Part shown: positions 57,619 to 64,000 of the stretch, one piece after another | Layout of the letters: each line of letters opens with the position of its first letter | How positions within the stretch are numbered: the first letter of the stretch is position 1 | Assembly (NCBI GenBank): GCA_003326195.1 | Contig: LXQE01000096.1 | Span: 288,520 to 352,519, forward strand | Direction: 5' to 3' | From: Nostoc punctiforme NIES-2108 | GTDB taxonomy: Bacteria > Cyanobacteriota > Cyanobacteriia > Cyanobacteriales > Nostocaceae | DNA: 64,000 nt | Notes under the pieces: model-generated | Databases searched by the model: none | Told to the model about the DNA's origin: nothing | Seen by the model: the letters and a program-made list of their open reading frames with translations, nothing else | Made by a program: the position numbers and the translations under genes

Positions 57619-59094
57619 ATGTCTTCTAAAAAGACAGACGTTCTTTTGAATTGGTTGATAACTTTAACAGCTATATTTGGCTGCTCGTTGACTGTAATTT
57701 TCTTCGCCTTGTCCAATATTAAAGAGTTGTCAATTCAAGAAAAAATCCAGTATAGAAACCAGGCTTTAACAACTACTGCAATAGTTTTTCTTGCATCGGC
57801 AGCAATGTTTAATACTTATTATGCAGCAAGGCGCGCCCAAGCGATGCAGAAGAGTGCGATCGCATCTGAGAAAAACCTCGAAATTGGCCTGCAAAATGCC
57901 AAACTCAATCAAGACAGATTGATTGCGGAACGCTTTATGGGCGCAATTGCCCAGCTTGGCCATGAAAAGGTTGAAACCCGGACAGGCGCAATTTACGCTT
58001 TAGAAAGGGTTGCTCAGGATTTTCCTCAAGAACACTGGACAATTATGGAAATTCTCACTGCCTTTGTGCGAGAGAATGCACCCATCCAGCACGTAAAAGG
58101 GGAGCAACAAAACTCGGAATATCAAGGAGCAGTTTACTCAAGTCGGCGTAGAGGTGGGTCGCGTTCGACACCGCAGGTAGAGCCAAATCTCCATGAAGAA
58201 TTCCCAAAAATACGCACCGATATTCAAGCAGCCCTGACTGTTATTGGTAGGCGTAATTTACTCGAAGACCCAAAAGATCAGAAACTTGATTTACGTAATA
58301 CCGACATTAGACAAGCCGACCTGCTAAAAACTAACTTGCAACAAGCAGACCTGCGTGGGGCTGACTTGAGTGGGGCTGACCTGCGTGGGGCTGACTTGAG
58401 TGGATGTGACCTTAGTGGCGCTAAACTCATTAGGTCTATTCTCTATGAAACCAAATTACTCAAAGCTAGTTTATATGGAGCTAACCTTTGTTGGGCTAAC
58501 CTGAATCGTACTAACCTCTCTGGAGCCAACCTGCGTTCAGCCAACCTCTCTGGTGCAACTCTGCGTGCAGCTAATTTACAGGGGGCGAACCTTTATAAGG
58601 TTAACTTGCAACAAGCGACCTTAAAAATGGCTAACCTCTCTGGAGCAAAATTGTTTTTAGCTAATTTGCAAGGAGCAAAATTGGGTAAAGCCAACCTGCA
58701 CCAAACGGGTTTGATTGGTGCTAATCTCTGCGGGGCTAACTTAAATGGAGCTAACCTTTCTGGAGCTAATTTGAATGCAGCCAAACTTCACCAAACAGAA
58801 GTATATTTTGCCAACCTTTCGGAAGCCAGCTTAACGGAAGCTGACCTGTATCAGGCTAATCTGATTGGAGCAAACCTCTATAGGGCAACCTTTTATCAAG
58901 CTAACCTAACTCAGGCAAACCTCATGGGAGCTAACTTTTCAGAAGCTAATCTCAGTGATGTCAAACTGGAAGGGACTATTTTGACAGGAGCGAAAAACTT
59001 AGAGTTGCAGCAGATTAGAGAGGCACTTGGCGATCGCACCACTCGCCTACCTGATTATATCGAAGCACCGGCACATTGGCGGCAATTGGGTTAA
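57619..59094 (+). CDS. membrane-anchored pentapeptide-repeat protein
   Basis: 491 residues. Two N-terminal membrane helices (LLNWLITLTAIFGCSLTVIF, residues ~9-31, and TTTAIVFLASAAMFNTYYAA, ~50-70) are followed by a coiled segment. A helical domain ([56 protein letters not shown]; residues ~105-225) comes next. About 45 pentapeptides of the A(D/N)LxG type follow to residue ~455. The domain before the repeats is shared with the 56524 protein. Members with two N-terminal helices are frequent in cyanobacteria; their function is unknown, possibly scaffolding at the membrane. A natural stop and normal length make it look intact. Confidence 0.88.
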   Translation: MSSKKTDVLLNWLITLTAIFGCSLTVIFFALSNIKELSIQEKIQYRNQALTTTAIVFLASAAMFNTYYAARRAQAMQKSAIASEKNLEIGLQNAKLNQDRLIAERFMGAIAQLGHEKVETRTGAIYALERVAQDFPQEHWTIMEILTAFVRENAPIQHVKGEQQNSEYQGAVYSSRRRGGSRSTPQVEPNLHEEFPKIRTDIQAALTVIGRRNLLEDPKDQKLDLRNTDIRQADLLKTNLQQADLRGADLSGADLRGADLSGCDLSGAKLIRSILYETKLLKASLYGANLCWANLNRTNLSGANLRSANLSGATLRAANLQGANLYKVNLQQATLKMANLSGAKLFLANLQGAKLGKANLHQTGLIGANLCGANLNGANLSGANLNAAKLHQTEVYFANLSEASLTEADLYQANLIGANLYRATFYQANLTQANLMGANFSEANLSDVKLEGTILTGAKNLELQQIREALGDRTTRLPDYIEAPAHWRQLG

Positions 59095-59476
59095 GTTATC
59101 ACAGCATCATTAGTTATTTGGGCGTATTCTACCGTTTTCACTTAGTGCTATAGTTTTTCCAAAAATTCTCCGTAACAATTCTGGAGATGAACAAAATGAA
59201 ACCTATGTCTGATAACAAGACAGACACACCGAGAAATTTGTTTATAGTTCTAATTTTATTTATTAGCAAGCTACGCATAGCGTATCGTAGAAGCATATTG
59301 ATTCTGACTCCTGTTAGCGCAGCGGGGCGTAGCCCATTCTGACTTCTGAATTCTTCTTCAATCATTTAACGAAAAACAAGAAATAGATGAGAGTACTACC
59401 GCCCTCTAAAGGTTGTAGGAGAATATAGAAGAGAACAATCTTGCCTACAGTATTAATAAATTTTGAGGGAAAAACC
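59095..59476. other. intergenic region with palindromic repeat
   Basis: 382 bp. Repeat text at ~59267-59340 (AAGCTACGCATAGCGTATCG; TTAGCGCAGCGGGGCGTAGC) in both orientations. A good ribosome site (TTTGAGGGAAAAACC) precedes 59477. No gene. Confidence 0.5.
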
Positions 59477-59716
59477 ATGCAATCAGCTTTACGTATCACA
59501 ACCAAGGTTTTACCCGGAAACAAAATAGAAATTGAAATTCCAGAAGCTGAAATAGGCGATAGCGTTGATGTATTTGTGATTTTACCAGAAAAAACTGAAC
59601 CCAAACATCGTTCTGTACTGGACATTATAGAAGAAAGCCGTAGGAGACACCCTTCTCGATCTGCTGAGGATATAGACAGACAACTACAAGAAGAACGCTT
59701 ATCATGGGACAGCTAA
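59477..59716 (+). CDS. antitoxin-like partner of the PIN-domain protein
   Basis: 79 residues from the ATG at 59477 with GAGGGA upstream (an extension from 59441 is unlikely). The N-terminal half (MQSALRITTKVLPGNKIEIE, IPEAEIGDSVDVFVILPE) is a beta barrel of the swapped-hairpin kind. The C-terminal half (VLDIIEESRRRHPSRSAEDI, DRQLQEERLSW) is the helical region expected to wrap the toxin. This pairing with PIN genes is common in cyanobacteria. Its stop lies 13 bases inside the toxin gene, so the two are translationally coupled. Confidence 0.8.
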   Translation: MQSALRITTKVLPGNKIEIEIPEAEIGDSVDVFVILPEKTEPKHRSVLDIIEESRRRHPSRSAEDIDRQLQEERLSWDS

Positions 59717-60147
59717 TACTTCCAACAAGCGGCTCTATTTATATAGATACTTCGGTGGCTATTTATACTATTGAAGGCAACCCTGATTATTACTCTATTC
59801 TGCAACAACTCTGGTCTAAGTTTTATACAGGAGACATTCAAATCATCAGCAGTAAACTAATATTAATGGAGGTTTTAGTTGTTCCATTGCGTAATGGCAA
59901 TAATTCTTTAGTAGCAGACTATGAAGAACTATTATTATCATCTCAAGTGCAGTTAATTCCTATTAGTCAATTACTACTGCGACAAGCTGCGAATCTTCGG
60001 GCTACAAATAACCTCAAAACACCCGATGCTATTCATGCTGCAACAGCTTTATCTGTTAATTCTAACCAATTTATTACTAACGACAAAGGCTTTCGTAATG
60101 TTCCTGGTTTACGTGTTGTTATCCTCAGTGAAGTTTTAGCATCTTGA
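59704..60147 (+). CDS. PIN-domain toxin (VapC-like ribonuclease)
   Basis: 147 residues with the four acidic PIN residues in place: Asp15 (IYIDTSVAIY), Glu56 (LILMEVLV), Asp108 (KTPDAIHAATAL) and Asp127 (FITNDKGFRNV). Such toxins cleave RNA (tRNA or rRNA) when freed from the antitoxin. The length and motif order are normal, so unlike the YoeB-like toxin at 45628 this one looks functional. The start ATG overlaps the antitoxin gene by 13 bases. Confidence 0.9.
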   Translation: MGQLILPTSGSIYIDTSVAIYTIEGNPDYYSILQQLWSKFYTGDIQIISSKLILMEVLVVPLRNGNNSLVADYEELLLSSQVQLIPISQLLLRQAANLRATNNLKTPDAIHAATALSVNSNQFITNDKGFRNVPGLRVVILSEVLAS

Positions 60148-60460
60148 ACAATGCCTACCCACGATAGAATTCACAATCGCAATTAAAAATTAGTAGATCA
60201 AATTAAACTCATTCTTAGAAGTTGTTTGAAAAGTGGTTGGCTGTGATTTTAGGAACTTATTGATCCCCCCTAACCCCCCTTAAAAAGGGGGGAACTGGAA
60301 TTAAAGTCCCCCAATTTATCGGGGGGTTTAGGGGGATCTAAAACTTTTTGTTACCGAGAAGAGGACTTTTAAAACATCCTCTTATGGCGATCGCACAACC
60401 ATCCTACCGGAAAATCTTCAACTACCCGAACATTAGAAAGCTCAAGTTTCACCCTTACCC
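60148..60460. other. intergenic region with a C/G-rich inverted repeat
   Basis: 313 bp between vapC and the minisatellite. Contains the element at 60262-60338 (listed separately), a HIP1 site, and no gene. Confidence 0.5.
60262..60338. repeat. 77-bp inverted-repeat element (GATCCCCCCTAACCCCCC...)
   Basis: GATCCCCCCTAACCCCCC (60262-60279) pairs with GGGGGGTTTAGGGGGATC (60321-60338) except for a few positions. A smaller hairpin (TTAAAAAGGGGGG region) lies inside. It resembles widely dispersed small non-autonomous elements of Nostocales; related blocks are at 54818-54890. Confidence 0.7.
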
Positions 60461-60474
60461 TTAGATACTGAAAC

Positions 60475-60726
60475 TTGAACCTCTGAGCATCATCGTTGAA
60501 TCTTTTAGCTTCACCGTTGAATCTTTTAGCTTCACCGTTGAACCTCTGAGCATCATCGTTGAACCTTTTAGCTTCACCGTCGAACCTCTGAGCATCATCG
60601 TTGAACCTTTTAGCTTCATCGTTGAACCTCTGAGCATCACCGTTGAACCTTTTAGCTTCACCGTCGAACCTCTGAGCATCATCGTCGAACCTTTTAGCTT
60701 CATCGCCGAAGCTTTGAACTCAAACG
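60475..60726. repeat. 21-bp minisatellite, 11 units plus one degenerate unit
   Basis: Two unit types alternate: A = TTGAACCTCTGAGCATCATC-G and B = TTGAACCTTTTAGCTTCACC-G, in the order ABBABABABAB, then a diverged unit at 60706. Period 21 keeps frame. On the minus strand the array is translated as heptads MMLRGST and VKLKGST within a 108-codon frame (60461-60787). One plus-strand frame is open too (VEPLSII/VEPFSFT) but has no start. I treat it as non-coding or unproven coding. Confidence 0.85.
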
Positions 60727-60827
60727 GTTCACTTCGAGACGGAAACAGAGAAAATATTTCCCAAGTAAGAGACAATGAATAAGACATCTGTCCTACGCTA
60801 ATTATCCTATCGGGATAAAATACAGAG

Positions 60828-61067
60828 ATGTCTGTAACAAAACGGCTAAAAATTTTAGATTTAATTCGGGCACTTCGTCAGCAAATCAATCTTTCTCAAA
60901 AACAGTTTGCTGCTAAAGTAGGAGTTTCCTGCAAAACAGTCAACCGTTGGGAGAAAGGTCATACAGTCCCTTCACACATAGCGCTAAAACTAGTAGAAGA
61001 AACGTTACCGAAAATGGGTGAACCCGGCAAAAGACTGCTAAATCAGTATTTTCCAGAAGCAAAGTAG
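60828..61067 (+). CDS. XRE-family helix-turn-helix regulator
   Basis: 79 residues: ILDLIRALRQQINLSQKQFA and AKVGVSCKTVNRWEKGHTVP are the XRE/Cro HTH. A short C-terminal tail (MGEPGKRLLNQYF) resembles regulators attached to sensor-kinase operons. The start ATG at 60828 is preceded by a weak AAATACAGAG. Its stop is 4 bases before the histidine-kinase start, so it is the first gene of that operon and a likely DNA-binding partner or autoregulator. Confidence 0.85.
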   Translation: MSVTKRLKILDLIRALRQQINLSQKQFAAKVGVSCKTVNRWEKGHTVPSHIALKLVEETLPKMGEPGKRLLNQYFPEAK

Positions 61068-61071
61068 GGTT

Positions 61072-64000
61072 ATGAGTCGTCAGGCGAAGGCATCTGAACC
61101 CCAAAACATCTTTGCTGGTGGTAGAGACAAAAGCACATTCATCCGAGAGAAACTGCTGCACTATAGTGTTGCTTTGCTATCCGTTGCCTTAGCACTGTGG
61201 ACAACTCTGCTACTCAATCCATATCTTATTCCAACGCCTGGGGCGCTGTTTTTTGCTGCGGTGATGGTGAGTGCCTGGTACGGTGGTTTAGGGCCAGGAT
61301 TAGTTGCAACCCTTTTGTCTACTTTTACGGTCAATTACTTCTTTTTTAAACCACTCCATCCGCAGAACATTACAAATCCGAATATTGTAGTTCCCTTGTT
61401 AGTATTCATGCTGACAGCAGGGTTAATCAGCTGGCTTAACGAATCACGCCGCACAGCCCAACAGCAAGCTGAGGCGAACCTGAAGTCACTACACGAAAGC
61501 GAAGCACGGTTTGGTCGCTTAACAGAGTCCAGTATTATTGGGGTGATTGTGGCCGATCTCAATGGCTTAATCATTGAAGCCAATGAAGCCTTTCTCAAAA
61601 TGCTCAATTATACACGCGAGGATTTGCGCTCTGGTCGAATTCGCTGGGGCGAGATCGTTCCACTCGAATATATTGAGGTGAGTGAGCTATCAATTCAAGA
61701 ACTGACAATTACTGGGAGTTGTAAGCCCTTTGAGCAGGAATACATTCGCAAAGACGGCTCTCTAGTTCCCGTTCTACTCGGCTTTGCTAAACAAGGAGAT
61801 CGGACAATCATTGGTTTTGTTCTTGACTTAAGCGAACGCAAGCAAGCCCAAGCAGAAGCCCAGTATCGCTCCCGCCAAGCAGAAGAAGCCCAGAGCATTT
61901 TGCAAATGCTCCTAGAACACGTCCCAGAGGGAATTACGATCGCTGGTGGCCCCCCTGATTTCCCAATTATCGCTAACAGCAAACTCGCGCAAAAACTTTT
62001 GGGCAGACCGAATGAATCTCTCGTGGGTATGTCTTCTGAATCTTATGTTCAGCTCTACAGCCTGTTCTTGGCTGATGGTGTCACGCCCCTCACTTTAGAG
62101 CAACTACCTTTATACCGAGCTACGCGCTATGGTGAAACGATCCGCGATGAAGAATGCATCATTGAACGTCCAGATGGCACTACAATTACAGCGATCGCTA
62201 ATGTAGTGCCAATTCGCGATTCCCAAGATCAAATTATCGGTGCAATAGATTGCTGGTGCGATATCACCAACCGTAAGCTCATGGAAGAAGCACTGCGGCA
62301 ACGAGAAACAGAACTTCGTTTAATTACAGATACGCTGCCAGTTCTGATTACCTTTGTAGATTCAGAACAACGCTACCGCTTCAACAATCGAGCCTATCAA
62401 GATTGGTTTGGGCATTCGACGGTAGAAGTTTATGGGAAGCATCTTTGGGAAGTTTTGGGTGAACCCGCTTATGAAGTGCTTCGTCCTTATGTGGAACAAG
62501 TACTAGCAGGAGTGCAGGTTACTTTTGAAAGTGAAGTTCCTTATAAAGATGGTGGGACACGTTACATTAATGCTATTTACGCTCCCCAGTTTAATAAACA
62601 GGGAATCGTTGAAGGGTATGTAGCGTTAGTCACCGATATTAGCGAACAGCAAGCTGCGCTACGCGAACGCCACCAAGCAGAAGCAGCGTTGCGCGAAAGT
62701 GAATCGCGCTTTCGGCAGATGGCAGATACCGCTCCCGTACTGATTTGGATGTCTGGCACTGACAAACTTTGTAACTACTTTAATAAACCCTGGCTAGATT
62801 TTACCGGGCGAACTCTGGAGCAAGAGATGGGCTATGGGTGGGCTGAAGGTGTTCATCCTGATGATTGTCAGCGTTGCTTGGATACATATACCAATGCCTT
62901 TGATGCCCGACAAAATTTTAAAATGGAATATCGTCTTAGACGCAATGATGGCGAATATCGTTGGGTTTTTGATACTGGTGTACCTCGGTTTGCACCAACA
63001 GGGGAATTTCTCGGCTATATCGGCTCTTGTGTTGATATCCACGATCGCAACTTGGCAGAAGCAGCGCTACGTGACAGCGAGGAGCGATACCGAATTTTAA
63101 CGGAAGTGTCGCCACAGGCCATTTGGATGGGCAATAGCGATGGTGGTATTACCTATTGCAATCAATACTGGTTAGACTTCACCGGACTGACGATGGAACA
63201 GACTGCTGGCTATGGCTGGATTTATGTCATTCACCCAGATGACCGCGATCGCGTCTTGAAAAGTTCGATGCAGGCTGTTGCTAACGCGACTAACTACGAA
63301 ATAGAAATTCGCTTTCGTCAAATTTCTGATGGTAGCTATCGTTGGCATATTGTCCGGGGTTTACCATTTCGAGATGCAGCCGGACAAATTATCAAGTGGG
63401 TGGGCATCGCCAGCGACATTCACGATCGCAAGGTTGCCGAAGCGGCTCTGCAACAACTCAACGAAATGCTAGAGCAACGGATTCAAGAGCGCACTATGCA
63501 ACTCGAAGCCGCCAATAAAGAACTTGAATCCTTCTCTTATTCAGTCTCTCACGACTTGCGGGCACCGCTACGCCACATCGCCGGATTTATCGAATTACTT
63601 CAGAAACGCCATAGCTCAACAACCTTAGATGAAACGAGTCAGCGCTATTTAAAAATAATTGCCGAAACTGCCAAACAAGCAGGAATACTGATTGATGAGT
63701 TGCTGACATTTTCTCGCATGGGGCGCACCGAAATGCGCTACATCAACCTCAATATGGAGGAATTGGTACATGAAGTAAAACGCGATTTGATTGCAGAAAC
63801 TCCAGGACGTATAATCCATTGGCACATCGCATCACTGCCAGAAGTGCAGGGCGATCCCTCCATGCTACGGCTCGTGCTTCGCAACCTGATGGGCAATGCC
63901 GTAAAATATACCCAGACTCAAAACTCAGCAGAAATTACTGTTGGCAGTATTGACCATGAAAACGAAGTTGTCTTTTTTGTACAAGATAACGGCGTAGGCT
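61072..64000 (+). CDS. multi-PAS hybrid-type sensor histidine kinase (3' end outside window)
   Basis: 976 codons visible, no stop. The N-terminal DUF4118 region, as in KdpD, has four membrane helices (HYSVALLSVALALWTTLLL..., then ALFFAAVMVSAWYGGLGPGL, VATLLSTFTVNYFFF, and NIVVPLLVFMLTAGLISWL). Five PAS/PAC units follow, with the last two of the PAS-3 kind (EQEMGYGWAEGVHPDD and EQTAGYGWIYVIHPDDRD). A coiled coil leads to HisKA with phospho-accepting His827 (FSYSVSHDLRAPLRH). Then come the N-box (LVLRNLMGNAVKYT) and the start of the G1 box (QDNGVG) at the edge. It resembles cyanobacterial phytochrome-like kinases but lacks a GAF chromophore domain here. The signal is unknown. Confidence 0.93.
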   Translation, partial: MSRQAKASEPQNIFAGGRDKSTFIREKLLHYSVALLSVALALWTTLLLNPYLIPTPGALFFAAVMVSAWYGGLGPGLVATLLSTFTVNYFFFKPLHPQNITNPNIVVPLLVFMLTAGLISWLNESRRTAQQQAEANLKSLHESEARFGRLTESSIIGVIVADLNGLIIEANEAFLKMLNYTREDLRSGRIRWGEIVPLEYIEVSELSIQELTITGSCKPFEQEYIRKDGSLVPVLLGFAKQGDRTIIGFVLDLSERKQAQAEAQYRSRQAEEAQSILQMLLEHVPEGITIAGGPPDFPIIANSKLAQKLLGRPNESLVGMSSESYVQLYSLFLADGVTPLTLEQLPLYRATRYGETIRDEECIIERPDGTTITAIANVVPIRDSQDQIIGAIDCWCDITNRKLMEEALRQRETELRLITDTLPVLITFVDSEQRYRFNNRAYQDWFGHSTVEVYGKHLWEVLGEPAYEVLRPYVEQVLAGVQVTFESEVPYKDGGTRYINAIYAPQFNKQGIVEGYVALVTDISEQQAALRERHQAEAALRESESRFRQMADTAPVLIWMSGTDKLCNYFNKPWLDFTGRTLEQEMGYGWAEGVHPDDCQRCLDTYTNAFDARQNFKMEYRLRRNDGEYRWVFDTGVPRFAPTGEFLGYIGSCVDIHDRNLAEAALRDSEERYRILTEVSPQAIWMGNSDGGITYCNQYWLDFTGLTMEQTAGYGWIYVIHPDDRDRVLKSSMQAVANATNYEIEIRFRQISDGSYRWHIVRGLPFRDAAGQIIKWVGIASDIHDRKVAEAALQQLNEMLEQRIQERTMQLEAANKELESFSYSVSHDLRAPLRHIAGFIELLQKRHSSTTLDETSQRYLKIIAETAKQAGILIDELLTFSRMGRTEMRYINLNMEELVHEVKRDLIAETPGRIIHWHIASLPEVQGDPSMLRLVLRNLMGNAVKYTQTQNSAEITVGSIDHENEVVFFVQDNGVG

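Noticed and set aside
59138..59365. 75-codon minus-strand ORF downstream of the pentapeptide gene
   Set aside because: Overlaps repeat DNA and has no family-like sequence.
60461..60787. 108-codon ORF across the minisatellite as a real gene
   Set aside because: An open frame is expected from a 21-bp period; the opposite strand is open too, and no ribosome site is clear. Kept as a repeat with the coding possibility noted.

Overview
The window looks like chromosomal DNA from a filamentous, probably heterocyst-forming cyanobacterium of the Nostoc/Anabaena type. HIP1 octamers (GCGATCGC) are very frequent. The genes include phototroph-specific functions: chlB, ycf37, raf1 and the phylloquinone methyltransferase menG. 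Intergenic spaces carry the 7-bp tandem repeats (STRR) and short palindromic elements typical of Nostocales. No tRNA, rRNA, CRISPR array or complete insertion sequence was recognised.

Layout. 0-21 kb is a housekeeping backbone: partial DedA protein, TerB-like acidic protein, mutS, cyclophilin, secreted copper amine oxidase, ycf37, amino-acid-type solute-binding protein, rpmI-rplT, GrpB protein, UvrD-like helicase, aquaporin, raf1, response regulator, menG and a DUF445 protein. 21-31.5 kb is accessory: a Uma2 protein, a broken nuclease-helicase gene with a large internal deletion, a Rieske oxygenase/P450 pair divergent from a TetR regulator, and an AT-rich stretch with a ribbon-helix-helix/membrane-protein pair. 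31.5-44 kb returns to core genes: 7TM-HD phosphodiesterase, ADP-ribosylglycohydrolase-like protein, aroQ, topA and chlB.

44-64 kb is a decayed accessory zone: a frameshifted TPR gene, a YefM/YoeB module whose toxin has lost its catalytic C-terminus, a plasmid-type CyRepA1 replication protein next to a rhodanese fragment, a large TPR protein, an FAD oxidoreductase matching the N-terminal half of cyanobacterial SelD fusions, two related pentapeptide-repeat proteins, a VapBC-like module, a 21-bp minisatellite, and an XRE regulator directly upstream of a multi-PAS histidine kinase that runs off the window.

The most distinctive observations are: (1) a dispersed repeat beginning TAATATCATGTCC that always lies downstream of a gene in the gene's own orientation, and in three of five copies supplies or abuts the stop codon; (2) in-frame insertions of intergenic repeats into mutS, the UvrD-like helicase and the FAD oxidoreductase; (3) the internally deleted nuclease-helicase, resembling Hachiman-type defence architecture; (4) several single-base frameshifts; (5) a plasmid replication initiator in an otherwise chromosomal context.
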